From Marinimicrobium agarilyticum DSM 16975 (lineage in GTDB: Bacteria > Pseudomonadota > Gammaproteobacteria > Pseudomonadales > Cellvibrionaceae), in NCBI RefSeq assembly GCF_000423345.1, contig NZ_AUHU01000008.1:1-64000 (forward strand): 64,000 bases of DNA, read 5' to 3'. Of this stretch, positions 10,201 to 17,067 are shown piece after piece. The notes beneath the pieces are model-generated. The model was given only the letters and a program-made list of their open reading frames with translations, did not search any database and was not told the DNA's origin. The translations under genes and the position numbers were made by a program. Position 1 is the stretch's first letter. Each line of letters begins with the position of its first letter.

Positions 10201-12740
10201 TGATCAAATCCTTCGTTGTTTCTCTTTACCTCAATTTCATAGTCGGTGTAATTGTCATTATGGTTGACGACATTTTCCCAAGAGAGCTTCACTTTTCCTG
10301 AGTTTTCACCTGCTCCCGCTCCTGCAGAAAAATTCGTTACGTCGTTCGGTTTTGCAACAACATAAACTACTTTCTCAGCGCTGTAGGTGCCATTTGAACC
10401 CAGGCGGTTCTCCGCCCTGACTCTAAACCGGTATACACCCATGCTCCCTACGGAAACGGGTTGCTCCGTACGGTTCACATTTTCACTGCCCCTGTCAATA
10501 TCAACCCACTGATCGGCTGCTTCATCAAAGATCTGCAAATAGTATTCGTCAGCATTAGACAGGCTTGACCATCGAAGGGTAAAGCTATTGCTCTCAGATT
10601 GAAGAGGTTCGGCGTCGTCCCAAATGGGCGCACCCTGCGGAACGTAGGCGGTAACCTTGACGCTCGTTCGCCAGGCGCTGCTGCAGTTTCTGTGGGACCC
10701 CACCTTATTACATCCAGACACTCGGTACTCGTAAGTGCCTTCACTAGGAACCGGATCGGTATGCGAACGGGTCGATGGAGAGGCGAGCGTAAGGGTTACC
10801 CAGCTCTGTCCCGCTTTCCTTCTCTGAAGCCGGTACTCTGTGGTTCTGTCTTTACTATCAGGCCAAGATACGTTGAACACTCCACCAGCCCCGATGCTAG
10901 CAACGTTTACAGAGCCGGGAGGGTCTGGAGAAAAGGCAACATCGACGTAATGAGCAGACGAGTAGTATGTGTTTCCAATTCGATTTATTGCTCTAACCCG
11001 GAAATAATATCGACCATTCACCAAGCTGAAGTTTGGCTCGTAATAGGTAGCTCCGATAGCCAACGCGTTTCCGCTTGAATTTGTTACGGTTGACCAAGAG
11101 GAAGCCCCAGGTTTTTTGTATTGCACATTGTAAGCTGATGCATGCGAGACTCCGTTCCACTCGATTTTCAGGTTGCTGCCATTATTGTTGTGGCCACTCC
11201 TGATTGAGGGAGTGTCAGACGGGGCCTCAACGGAAACATTGACGGTTGGCCCCGGGGCGGCACAATTGTCGTTTCCGCCCTCGGGGTTACAGGCTTGCAC
11301 CTTAAAGCGCCAAGTACCCGCATCTTTAACCGAAATATTCAGTTCTTTTTCTGCGGTTTCGTAGACTTTGAGACTTCCACTTGGCGAGATTCGGTGCAAC
11401 TTGTACAAGGAAGCGTCACCATCGTCATACAATTTCCATGAAATTGAGAATATTCCGTTTGAGGGCCCTTGAGGGTAGCCGGAAATTGAAGGGCTTTGTT
11501 TTGGTGGCAATGCCACTTTTACACTAATAGACGATGAGTAAGGAGAGTCACCTACATTGTTGTGCCCCCTTAAACGATATCTGTAAGTCCCGCTTTCGTC
11601 CACATTGACCGGTATTGAAAGAGCGCTGGTTCTGGTAGGGGAAACATTTTTCCATGTTGCTCCAGCATGGGGCTCAAGCTGCTGAAGGGTGTACGCACGA
11701 GTGTTATTTTTCCTGTCCCAACTAACAGCAAAATCACCGTCAAAATCGACCGCTTCGCTTCTCAGTCCATTAGGGCGGTCAGGCGCATCGACATTCATTT
11801 CCGACGACGTTACACTCGAAGAGCAGGAACTGCTAGGCCCACCTTTGCATGCATATACTTTGTACTTGTAGTTGCCCTCAGACAGGTCTTCTTCGGACAG
11901 ATATCCGTTGGAGGTAGAACCTCCGTTAATGGCGCTACCGTTCCGGTAAAGAGTCCACAAATAGTAGTCTACTTCGTCTTGGTCTTCGCCTATTATCGAT
12001 ATGCGTATTTTCCCATCACTGGGGTGATCTGACGTTACGTTTAAGGAGGGTCGATCCGGAGCTTTGAGAACTACAACCGTCGCCTCCTCTCCTTGAGGGG
12101 CGCAGGCCCCACTATTGCAGGCCTTGACTCTGTACGAGTATTCGCCGTCGGTTTTTGTATAGGTAATCGATCCACCCGAGCTCGCGCTGGACGAGCCAAT
12201 TGATATGAAAGAAGTATCTCCTGGATCTTTTTTGTAGAAAACAACGTGTGTTGAATTTTGCGGCTTATCCCAAGTTATTGTAAAGGTTCCTGTCTTAGAG
12301 AACGCATTCTTCGTTCCGTTGATTTTAGTGTCGGGGGAACTGGATGGTTTTTTGTATATTCTTATGCTCTTAGAATCGCCGTTGCCACAGGTACTGTAAG
12401 TTCCGTATCGTGTCCCCGTAACGTAACAGCTTCTAATCCTGAATGTGTGGGTCCCCACGTTCCGGGTTAAGCTTTTTCTTACTGTTTCCTGACCAAGCTT
12501 ATACTGAACGTTCTCCCAGCTAGATCCGGACTTCTCTTGTAAGTAGCAGTAGTCTTTACCGCTCGGGCAGGAGAAGGTGATCGTGAACGTTCTGCTGCTA
12601 CCCGTCGTCGATAGAGAGGATGGAAAGGAAAAAGCGCTCGCATTCGAGGAGAGAAGAATGGCAATTAATAGAATGCTAAGCTTTGAAAAAAAGTGGCACC
12701 AATCCAGAGCGTTTTCTTTCTTTGCAAAGAATAATTTCAT
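1263..12740 (-). CDS. Giant exported FnIII-SpvB-RHS polymorphic toxin with C-terminal metzincin-like protease
   Basis: About 3,825 residues. Order of parts: Sec signal peptide (about 1-36, ending SSNASA); 16 fibronectin-III-like modules of roughly 90 residues (about 40-1550), each ending in a Y-x-V-x-A-C-N type strand; a Gly/Ser linker (about 1557-1575); SpvB/TcdB N-terminal homology (from about 1597); seven FG-GAP/VCBS calcium-loop repeats such as DINADGRKD and DFNGDGRVD (about 1910-2300); TcdB-middle-like region; YD/RHS repeats (about 2730-3430); the RHS core motif YDPKLGRFLQADPF (about 3462) with NNPLNATDPSG; a long Gly/Ala hydrophobic pre-toxin stretch (about 3510-3660); then a domain with HEFGHAIGAPH (H3783, E3784, H3787, H3793) and a Met-turn SVMSY. 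The last two are the zinc-binding and Met-turn signatures of metzincins. RHS shells normally encapsulate and release a variable C-terminal toxin, so I infer a secreted protease effector. Start 12740 has AGGAAGGTGGG just upstream; 12764 is an alternative. Confidence 0.93.
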   Translation of the reverse strand: MKLFFAKKENALDWCHFFSKLSILLIAILLSSNASAFSFPSSLSTTGSSRTFTITFSCPSGKDYCYLQEKSGSSWENVQYKLGQETVRKSLTRNVGTHTFRIRSCYVTGTRYGTYSTCGNGDSKSIRIYKKPSSSPDTKINGTKNAFSKTGTFTITWDKPQNSTHVVFYKKDPGDTSFISIGSSSASSGGSITYTKTDGEYSYRVKACNSGACAPQGEEATVVVLKAPDRPSLNVTSDHPSDGKIRISIIGEDQDEVDYYLWTLYRNGSAINGGSTSNGYLSEEDLSEGNYKYKVYACKGGPSSSCSSSVTSSEMNVDAPDRPNGLRSEAVDFDGDFAVSWDRKNNTRAYTLQQLEPHAGATWKNVSPTRTSALSIPVNVDESGTYRYRLRGHNNVGDSPYSSSISVKVALPPKQSPSISGYPQGPSNGIFSISWKLYDDGDASLYKLHRISPSGSLKVYETAEKELNISVKDAGTWRFKVQACNPEGGNDNCAAPGPTVNVSVEAPSDTPSIRSGHNNNGSNLKIEWNGVSHASAYNVQYKKPGASSWSTVTNSSGNALAIGATYYEPNFSLVNGRYYFRVRAINRIGNTYYSSAHYVDVAFSPDPPGSVNVASIGAGGVFNVSWPDSKDRTTEYRLQRRKAGQSWVTLTLASPSTRSHTDPVPSEGTYEYRVSGCNKVGSHRNCSSAWRTSVKVTAYVPQGAPIWDDAEPLQSESNSFTLRWSSLSNADEYYLQIFDEAADQWVDIDRGSENVNRTEQPVSVGSMGVYRFRVRAENRLGSNGTYSAEKVVYVVAKPNDVTNFSAGAGAGENSGKVKLSWENVVNHNDNYTDYEIEVKRNNEGFDHLVLADDDESSPHYYSGPNGSGLDGAVYRFRARACNKVAQSEESCSDKWNVQPPPVYKPKGTFDWTVPPNSASSGYQVEWVFSTERTGQEAETFRLKRSPAWSDGPIRETTSPFSEVVDQSGVYTYSVQACNDFGCSSFSSNEATVKVALKPDVPDWVSSSGDTNGIFTLEWNASNRHVEYYKVRERYSDVSVDRTITVDSGTTLDRSLDDAGTYRYQLSACSKTADFESCATNNTELEMSVAAPAAVGNVQVPSSAVAGSTFIVKWVNVDTATSYTVWEYEGADRRKVAEEIPGLTLGASGEEGRYRYGVQACSRIGCAEETLSPFVQVITRPEQPTDITAPNPNDGTYTISWAESTNATAYHVSVQNSGSDWEVSDEMVSPSYPVEGLEEGSYTHHLKACRTVNEKTVCSPLWNSQVYSVQAPENAPVFVSAPSVSYTSSVELSWDPVQNTREYHVEYRLKGSSGSWAMIKSDVPAATVESLKQGVYEFQVTSWNYQGKSAPSLTVETEVKLRPSGPTDFSAHPNYTTGKSLLEWSESDVTPKAEFYEVRERKAGETWSAVKEYDAAGLADWHEAVSEPGIRRYSVRGCRGEGDSKHCSDWIESNDVDYTAPTSPSLNVPYFSDDGVYSVTWSEVEKASRYEVTENLAAIETDFLSVHYSIENPKSAGLYTYRAKACNVVGCSPDSPSRTVVVQTFTLAFPEDSGGDGGDSGSGSSGGSGDESETPYGANVLESGDLSAAPGAAADGVAVGAIPGEFRVSESGAATYSIPLAILKGTAGVSPQLSLNYSSQNGNGLLGQGWALGGLSAITRCRQTLAQDGEANPISWSEEDRFCLDGQRLMVVSGSYGAPGAEYKTEIDQFKTIKAHGGTSGNPDYFTVTGKDGSVSTFGSGGDVSKLTSGEFTYQWSIDKFADSVGNHIVFLYENSNGNNVRIRTINYAFPSVGSTSDGDASIVFSYREEGNPSPAYSYVGGAAFKQSSLIEEIQINNRGNEVRRYEFEYDNASYETKVPLLESMELCSEYTCLPATTISWNRPEWPTLSDATYRLQIDNLLTYQLLDINADGRKDIVWLRDDGSWAGGDFRKVRIGYAVANSAGRFVEQTFPIDRSWSVRPDDLDDISLKAIDFNVDGREDIVVYLSGDEGYIYLATPNEDGSWRLEFPESSNNIVGELPPEIYGEVNFVDITSNGLVDAFHVVDEKLEVYRLKATNTDDDNSPYSFIYDGSYNLDVDGSPVCSYDGDGSGPWKIIGVGANGQAGDFNGDGRVDVVVEMSRERVEIRDDPQYSGPGRYVYTCFANAVFTGSDQGFQYFDTLEEAATTLPGGEQYDEWDPEINLADINGDGVTDVIIDRKVRLSTGAEFDTKQDLELLEIQGEESERQVQLADVNRDGYPDVVWQEDVNLNGRVIVYPWISGAEKFGSHIALYSIMSGGSKSYSALDLNGSGTVNLLEISSGDTTEIRSLFDSNETHQPAPSVSAIDNGMGDIVEIDYGSTLQRDGHYSSVWGVNTVSESSEHCIYRYDRHGYPTSHEICRDEVTYETDVAALYESIRDPFAYMPDGQVAEEYSLNHPIVEPTFPLFVVTDVERTAPVAGDNPGSVDGSATNHMSYAYHHFRVQAAGRGSLGFQKLTRINHQTGIRTETTYRQDWPFVGRPLKTVTITEEGVVLSEAANDWSVNKETATDGTAYYQPFIQESVEKGYELNGNGAAQGALLKEVKTTTDQDEYGNVTNVTSVTSAGSDSITQTTSHDYGQVEEDLRFGRVKSTSSEIESSDGRSSSRKSEFTYYEVGNQKNLLKTEKVAVGTDAELTKTHHYDDWGNKTHTVSEGADGKSRTSEKAVFFEGRYVEKKVNTKGHVLYEVIQRDTFGNVTQAQDIHENLIQKRYDVLGREYQTQDDTGAWSWTGRKLCNDGIDCPSGAIYRIENRVSGGGKSFSYYDARQRPIRESSIGFDGTMVHTDTEYDHAGRPKRVSTPYFAGGIPAGWIETEYDLKGRAVEITDPEGDVGQTIAYDGFTKTMVNALGQQKIEISDFQGQLKEVEDHEKGSIAYEYDLYGNLKKATTDAPDTSGAGPVSVRICYDALGRKVGMNDPDKGGFQGGSELSCTDVQDKTNPEGWWKYSYNSLGDLVAKVDPKGQVTEYQYDLLGRKTRQTEWASMDTDATQVRSMKWVYDENLSGSTDSGELGQLTYVMQADGELPSECDETVYCEVYAYDGYGRGLGSVTFMPGGEVANMTSVEYDSIGRPFVEKDVAHLNSGVHHRYNSYGFRTTTYDLYTGDLLQKTVDMDARGNVLEEWRSDNGLLSTQYTYDPYFGRLKTQITTGGVTANPIQDLEYSWDNLGNLEYRVNRGAKSNTQTRNMSEGFCYDGLNRLVKATQGNISPACGPNLSDADVEYDGFGNITRKRGVGDYTYGYEGDGTPVAGPHAVIQAGNSTYEYDGNGNQTSGGGRREIRYTVFDKAYEIETDGGHTTRFAYGPGNTRYKRVDIPDQGPAKTTYYLGNVERIETAGSGTITWRRTVAGTVHIIETDRDYVRADSIDKKVLFTEHLGSTDVITDTVGGIEQSMSFDAWGQRRAPDDWTEVIDSVELESFDTSITQRGFTGHEQLDEAGLVHMGGRLYDPKLGRFLQADPFIQAADNTQSYNRYSYVWNNPLNATDPSGFFLDKLWDEIKPFVGAIVAIAASIICPACAAPVIGMISGAAQAAANGGNIIKGAVFGAFAGAAYEAGSLFASGLVGGVQAYVEGGDFGRGFLAAGVGAFMGAQDIQGGWGFTASAVTGGVVSEITGGKFKNGAATAAFTWALSQGAQKAHDLLGKGSPSNAQRNFSVENKGWDLKVEDGVLTGELTYGCGVTDTSGCHAAAEQILTINESEKVNISLSWVEKNADITFQTLDRIHFGVGGERTLARHIPLKNRWLGFGGPRSRIQVLNGYQNNQGVILHEFGHAIGAPHQYNDTNSVMSYSEKARTNFSSDEIDAIIDAYR

Positions 12741-12923
12741 CCAAGACCCACCTTCCTGACGCATTTCGACGATTCCTTAAAGGTTGCGTTTTATCGGTCA
12801 GAGCGCTGAGGGGGCCAAACGGTTGGCGGCAGTGCGGGAAGAAAGGCGGAGGTGATTCGGGGTATGAACAACGTAGCGCTTCTTCCTTGATACATCTCAG
12901 GACCCTGTTTTATGGTCAAGATA

Positions 12924-12971
12924 ACTATATATCTGTCGCCTGTCACCACAAATAATGTGACTCACGTCACA
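12924..12971 (-). promoter_or_regulatory. CRP-type site plus promoter for the RHS toxin
   Basis: At 12956-12971 the sequence TGTGACTCACGTCACA contains both consensus CRP half-sites TGTGA-N6-TCACA. Reading towards the toxin, a possible -35 TTGTGG (12951-12946) and -10 TATAGT (12929-12924) have 16 bases between them. The CRP centre therefore sits about 42-47 bases upstream of the expected start of transcription, the usual position for class II activation. This implies a leader of about 175 bases. The 316-base gap between xerC and the toxin holds no gene that I can see. Nothing is encoded downstream on the plus strand that would use the site instead. Confidence 0.6.
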
Positions 12972-13028
12972 CTTATGGTCATCCCTGGCGCCATTTTGAT
13001 CTTTTGGGGAACGAAAGCAGTTGGCATC

Positions 13029-13054
13029 AAAAACCCTTCAATTTTGAGAAAGGG
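13029..13054 (-). terminator. Rho-independent terminator overlapping the gap after xerC
   Basis: Read on the minus strand just after the xerC stop codon, CCCTT and AAGGG form a five-base-pair stem with an 11-base loop, followed immediately by five T residues. The stem is short, so strength is uncertain, but the position is right for ending the lptM-lysA-dapF-DUF484-xerC transcript before the toxin promoter. Confidence 0.5.
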
Positions 13055-13056
13055 CT

Positions 13057-13971
13057 TCAGGAGCTCTTTTTGCGGTCTTTTGAGGCTCTGGGGTGCGCCT
13101 GATCATACACCTTCGCCAAGTGCTGAAAATCCAGGTGGGTGTAGACCTGTGTAGTGGAAATATTGGCGTGGCCCAACAGTTCCTGCACCAGTCGCAGGTC
13201 GCCACTGGATTCGAGCATATGACTGGCGAAGGAGTGGCGCAGCATATGCGGATGAACGGGTTCGTCCATGTTCTGTTTGATGCTGAGTTGTTGCATTCTC
13301 AGCTGCACGGCTCGTGGGGTGAGGCGCTTACCGCGCTGGCCGATGAACAGGGCGGACTCCTCCGGCGGGGCCATGGGGCCGCGTTCCTGGAGCCAGGTTT
13401 TTAGCGCCGCACGGGCGGGTTTGCCCACCGGCAATTGCCGGGTTTTATTGCCTTTACCGGTGACGATGACGGCGCCTTCTCGCAGGTCCACGTCCTGTAT
13501 GTTCAGGCCAACCGCTTCGGCCAGGCGCAGGCCGGAGGAGTAGATCAACTCCAGTAGGGCGCGGTCCCGGCTGCCCAGAAAGCCTTCTTCTTTGACTTCC
13601 ACGAACTGCGCAGCCTGGTCCACATCCAGCACTTTGGGGAGCTTTTTGGCGATTTTCGGAGCTTGTAGGCCGTCGGCGGGGTTGGTCTTGAGCCAGCCTC
13701 TGCGGATGCCGAAGCGGAAGAAGGCGCGTAGGGAGGACAGCCAGCGGCGCAGGCTCTTTCCGCCCAGGCCCTTGCGGTGCAGGCTGGCGAGATTTTCCCG
13801 CACGTTATGCACGGTGATGGCTTTCAGGTCGGTCAGGTCGCGGCTTTCGCAGTAGCCCAGAAATTTGTCCAGGTCCCGGGCGTAGGCCTCCTCGGTGCGC
13901 GGGGAGAGGCGTTTCTCGGTGCGCAGGTAGGTGAGGAAGGCGGTGCGCTCGGTTTGGAAGGTGTGGGGCAT
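13057..13971 (-). CDS. xerC: Tyrosine recombinase XerC
   Basis: A 304-residue site-specific recombinase of the XerC/XerD type, which with XerD resolves chromosome dimers at dif during division. The N-terminal SAM-like core-binding domain (about 1-90) precedes the catalytic domain. That domain shows the first Arg in YSSGLRLAEAVGL, the HxxR box in HMLRHSFASHML, the late His in LLGHANISTTQ and the nucleophilic Tyr in VYTHLD. The downstream position after dapF and a DUF484 gene is conserved across many gammaproteobacteria, which favours XerC over XerD or an integron or phage integrase. A 103-base gap separates it from the DUF484 gene. The HAD phosphatase gene that often follows xerC is absent here; the RHS toxin region occupies that place. 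Confidence 0.95.
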   Translation of the reverse strand: MPHTFQTERTAFLTYLRTEKRLSPRTEEAYARDLDKFLGYCESRDLTDLKAITVHNVRENLASLHRKGLGGKSLRRWLSSLRAFFRFGIRRGWLKTNPADGLQAPKIAKKLPKVLDVDQAAQFVEVKEEGFLGSRDRALLELIYSSGLRLAEAVGLNIQDVDLREGAVIVTGKGNKTRQLPVGKPARAALKTWLQERGPMAPPEESALFIGQRGKRLTPRAVQLRMQQLSIKQNMDEPVHPHMLRHSFASHMLESSGDLRLVQELLGHANISTTQVYTHLDFQHLAKVYDQAHPRASKDRKKSS

Positions 13972-14017
13972 GGGTGCATCCGTCGAGACCGGGTTTTAAT
14001 CGAGCCGAGACATGAGC

Positions 14018-14044
14018 GGTAGGTGGCGCTTTCGCTTACCTACC
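14018..14044. repeat. Intergenic hairpin between DUF484 gene and xerC
   Basis: GGTAGGT and ACCTACC form a perfect seven-base-pair outer stem, with an inner GCG/CGC stem and a small loop, in the 103-base gap inside the operon. It resembles REP-like or mRNA-processing hairpins and has no T tract, so I do not call it a terminator. Confidence 0.45.
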
Positions 14045-14074
14045 CTACACGGTGCCGGAGGCCTTTATAGTAGA

Positions 14075-14761
14075 TTAGCGTGGGAGGTGGTCGGGGAGCA
14101 AGCGGTTGAGGACTTCGGCGATGTAGCCCAGGAAAAGGGTGCCCATGCTGGAGCGATAGTAGTGAGGGTCGCGGTTGCCGATGGCGAGCAGGCCGTAGGC
14201 GTTGCCATGGACCAGGGGGACGGTGGCGACGGAGCCGATCTGGCCGGCGTTGTCGCCGAACAGGAATTTCAACTCACCTTCACCCAGGGTGCCGCACATG
14301 GCGCGGTTGTTTTTTAGCAGAGGCGCAATGTGTTTGCGGGCCTCGCTGATGGAAACGATGTCGGCCTGACTGCTGGGAATACGGTCCGGGTGACCGAACA
14401 GCAGCAGGCTGGTGTAGTGGATGTTGAAGTCCTGGTCGAAGCTGAAAAACAGGGCATCGACGATATCGCCCATGTCGCGACCTTCCAGCAGCGCCAACAC
14501 CAGCCGCTTGGTTTTGTCGAACAGCTTGTCGTTTTCCCGGGCGTTGTCGAGCAGCTTGCTCAGGCGGTGGCGCATGTCCATGTTGCGCTCGCGCAGCACC
14601 GAAACCTGCCGTTCCACCAGGGATACCGCCGGCCCACTTTCGTGGGGCAATTCGAGGTCCGCCAGCAGTTTGCGGTGCTGAACGAAGAAATCCGGGTGGG
14701 CCTCCAGATATTCGGCCACCTGTTCGTCGGTCACTGTGGGCTGTTCGGTGTGCTCATTCAT
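14075..14761 (-). CDS. DUF484 family protein
   Basis: A 228-residue protein of the DUF484 family, a GAF-like fold found in gammaproteobacteria between dapF and xerC. The N-terminal part (VTDEQVAEYLEAHPDFF, then a coiled segment rich in Arg and Glu around 45-95) is typical of the family. The rest forms the GAF-like domain. No catalytic residues can be recognised and the molecular role is not established. It starts one base after the dapF stop, which points to translational coupling. The conserved neighbourhood with xerC is suggestive but does not define a function. Confidence 0.9.
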   Translation of the reverse strand: MNEHTEQPTVTDEQVAEYLEAHPDFFVQHRKLLADLELPHESGPAVSLVERQVSVLRERNMDMRHRLSKLLDNARENDKLFDKTKRLVLALLEGRDMGDIVDALFFSFDQDFNIHYTSLLLFGHPDRIPSSQADIVSISEARKHIAPLLKNNRAMCGTLGEGELKFLFGDNAGQIGSVATVPLVHGNAYGLLAIGNRDPHYYRSSMGTLFLGYIAEVLNRLLPDHLPR

Positions 14762-14762
14762 A

Positions 14763-15593
14763 TCAGATTTTGACCTGTCCGTGAAACACCGTCGTCGCGG
14801 GCCCGGTCATGATAACGGAGTGACCCGGTCCCGGCCAGGTGATGGTCAAGGTGCCACCGGGCAGGTGGACCTTGACGGTTTCCTCCAGAATCTGACGCAG
14901 CCGGCCCGCCACCACGGCGGCGCAGGCGCCGGTACCGCAGGCAAGGGTTTCCCCCGCGCCGCGCTCGTACACGCGCAGGTTGATCTCGCTCGGGGAGACC
15001 ATCTGCATAAAGCCGGCGTTGACCCGCTTGGGAAATCGGGGGTGACTTTCAATCAACGGCCCCAGCTCTTCCACCGGCGCGCTGTCGACTTTGTTCACCA
15101 ACAGCACCGCGTGGGGGTTGCCCATGGAGACGACGGAAATATCGAGGGTCTGGCCCGGGAGCTCCAGGTCGTAACTGACCGCCTGCTCACCGCCCTCGAA
15201 GGGTACTTCCGCCGGGGCCAGTTTGGGCACGCCCATGTCCACTTCCACTTCGCCGTTCGGGGTCACCTTCAGGGTCATGTCGCCCCCGGCGGTTTCCACG
15301 CGAATGGTGCGCTTGCCGGTGAGCTTGCGCTCCAGCACGAAGCGGGCAAAGCAGCGGGCGCCGTTGCCGCAGTTTTCCACCTCGCCACCGTCGGCGTTGA
15401 AAATCCGATAGCGGAAGTCGATGTCCGGCCGACTCGGAGTTTCGACCAGCAATACCTGATCGCAACCGACCCCGAAGTGGCGGTCGGCGAGCGCGCGGAT
15501 TTTGTCCGCATTCAAACGCACTTTTTGGGTAACGCCGTCGATCACGACGAAATCGTTCCCCAGGCCGTGCATTTTGGTAAAGCGCAGGCGCAT
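14763..15593 (-). CDS. dapF: Diaminopimelate epimerase
   Basis: A 276-residue cofactor-independent epimerase that converts LL- to meso-diaminopimelate, the precursor of lysine and of the peptidoglycan cross-link. Both catalytic cysteines are visible, in NCGNGARC and in ACGTGAC. The N-terminus [19 protein letters not shown] matches the family. I choose the ATG at 15593 because AAGGA lies six bases upstream of it; the in-frame ATG at 15599 directly abuts the same AAGGA. It follows lysA by 9 bases, so the last two steps of lysine synthesis are encoded together. Confidence 0.96.
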   Translation of the reverse strand: MRLRFTKMHGLGNDFVVIDGVTQKVRLNADKIRALADRHFGVGCDQVLLVETPSRPDIDFRYRIFNADGGEVENCGNGARCFARFVLERKLTGKRTIRVETAGGDMTLKVTPNGEVEVDMGVPKLAPAEVPFEGGEQAVSYDLELPGQTLDISVVSMGNPHAVLLVNKVDSAPVEELGPLIESHPRFPKRVNAGFMQMVSPSEINLRVYERGAGETLACGTGACAAVVAGRLRQILEETVKVHLPGGTLTITWPGPGHSVIMTGPATTVFHGQVKI

Positions 15594-15602
15594 GGTCATT
15601 CC

Positions 15603-16868
15603 TTAGGTCACGGCGGGCTCAACGTCGGGCAACAATTGCTCGCCGCGCAACTGATCGTCAATGGTTTCACGGGCACGCACCAAGTGGGCGTGGTCGCCGT
15701 CCACCAGTACCTCGGCAGGGCGGCCCCGGCTGTTGTAGTTGGAGCTCATGCCAAAGCCGTAGGCACCGGCCGAGAGCATGGCGAGCAGATCGCCGGGCTT
15801 CAATGCCAGTTTACGGTCTTTGCCGAGAAAGTCACCGGTCTCGCACACCGGGCCCACCAGGTCCCAGGTTTTCATTTCGCCGTTGTGCTCGCTGACCGGC
15901 ACAATGTCCTGCCAGGCCTGATAGAGCGAGGGGCGAATATTGTCGTTCATCGCGCCATTGATAATGGCAAAGTTCTTGTGTTCGGTAGGCTTAAGATACA
16001 GTACTTCGGTCAGCAACACCCCGGCATTGGCGGCGATGGAGCGACCCGGCTCGAACAACAGACTGAGTTTACGATCCCCGAGCTTGGCTTTGATGGCCTG
16101 CATATAGTCACCCACCGGTGGGGGGACTTCATCCCGATAGGTCACCCCCAGGCCACCGCCCAGATCCAGGTGACGGATCTCGATGCCTTCGGCGGCCAGC
16201 TCGTCCACCAACACCAACAGCCGATCCAGCGCATCCATAAAGGGATCGAGCTGAGTCAGTTGTGAGCCGATGTGGCAATCCAGCCCGTGCACAGTCAGGC
16301 CCGGCAACTCCTGAGCACGACGATAGACCGCCGGCGCGCGCTCAATGGCGATGCCGAACTTGTTTTCTTTCAGCCCGGTGGAGATGTAGGGGTGCGTCTG
16401 GGCATCCACATCCGGATTGACTCGCAGGGAGATATTGGCGGTCTTGCCGCGCTCAGAGGCCACCCGGGACAGCTGTTCCAGCTCGGCTTCCGATTCCACG
16501 TTGAAACAGAAAATACCCGCGTCCAGTGCCCGGACCATCTCGTCCGGGGTTTTCCCCACGCCGGAAAACACCACACGGGCCGGGTCGCCGCCCGCGCGCA
16601 GAACGCGCTCCAGTTCGCCACCGGAGACAATGTCGAAACCCGCCCCCAGGCGCGCCAACAGGTTCAACACGGCGAGATTGGAGTTGGCCTTGATGGCGTA
16701 GCACACCATACCCGGGTGGTCCCCCAACGCTTCGGCATAGGCCAGGTAGTGCTGGGTGAAGGCAGCACGGCTGTAGACGTAGGTGGGGGTTCCGAACTCC
16801 CGGGCCACTTTGGCCAGGGGGACGTCTTCCGCAAACAGTTCGCCATCACGGCGTTCAAAGGCGCGCAT
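15603..16868 (-). CDS. lysA: Diaminopimelate decarboxylase
   Basis: A 421-residue PLP-dependent fold-type III decarboxylase converting meso-diaminopimelate to lysine. The PLP-binding Lys is in CYAIKANSNL near the N-terminus, the Gly-rich phosphate loop in HLDLGGGLGV, and the second-subunit active site in GPVCETGDFLGKD. The ATG at 16868 (MRAFERRDGELFAEDV) aligns with family N-termini. An upstream TTG at 16880 is possible but less likely. It sits between lptM and dapF in a co-directional cluster. Confidence 0.96.
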   Translation of the reverse strand: MRAFERRDGELFAEDVPLAKVAREFGTPTYVYSRAAFTQHYLAYAEALGDHPGMVCYAIKANSNLAVLNLLARLGAGFDIVSGGELERVLRAGGDPARVVFSGVGKTPDEMVRALDAGIFCFNVESEAELEQLSRVASERGKTANISLRVNPDVDAQTHPYISTGLKENKFGIAIERAPAVYRRAQELPGLTVHGLDCHIGSQLTQLDPFMDALDRLLVLVDELAAEGIEIRHLDLGGGLGVTYRDEVPPPVGDYMQAIKAKLGDRKLSLLFEPGRSIAANAGVLLTEVLYLKPTEHKNFAIINGAMNDNIRPSLYQAWQDIVPVSEHNGEMKTWDLVGPVCETGDFLGKDRKLALKPGDLLAMLSAGAYGFGMSSNYNSRGRPAEVLVDGDHAHLVRARETIDDQLRGEQLLPDVEPAVT

Positions 16869-16905
16869 AGGGGCTCTCAAGTATAGGAACTCTCAAAATC
16901 AAGGA

Positions 16906-17067
16906 TTACTCGCCCTGAGTATCTTCGGCAGCCGGTTCGGTACCGCCTTCGGCCGGGGGCGTGGTCTCAGCCTCTTCGGGCAGGTAGAGCGGACCTTTCT
17001 GACCGCAGGCCGCCAACAGCAATGCCGACAGGGCAATCGCACAAAAAAGGGCGGGGCGGTAGTTCAT
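16906..17067 (-). CDS. lptM: Small lipoprotein LptM (YifL family)
   Basis: A 53-residue lipoprotein: a short signal peptide with the lipobox LAAC at residues 18-21, then CGQKGPLYLP, the hallmark of the family, and an acidic Pro/Glu-rich tail. Members assist oxidative maturation of the LPS translocon LptD/LptE at the outer membrane. Its position immediately upstream of lysA is conserved in many gammaproteobacteria and supports the call. The frataxin gene cyaY, often divergent from it, is not here. It is probably the first gene of the operon running to xerC. Confidence 0.93.
   Translation of the reverse strand: MNYRPALFCAIALSALLLAACGQKGPLYLPEEAETTPPAEGGTEPAAEDTQGE

Noticed and set aside
1263-12740. 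CRISPR or tandem DNA repeats within the giant gene
   Set aside because: The FnIII and RHS repeats are repeats of protein fold, too diverged at DNA level. There are no constant repeats with spacers here or elsewhere in the window.
14736-16265. Long plus-strand open frame of 509 codons opposite dapF and lysA
   Set aside because: It is antisense to two clear enzymes, is rich in His/Gly/Gln as expected from reversed GC-rich codons, and shows no domain.
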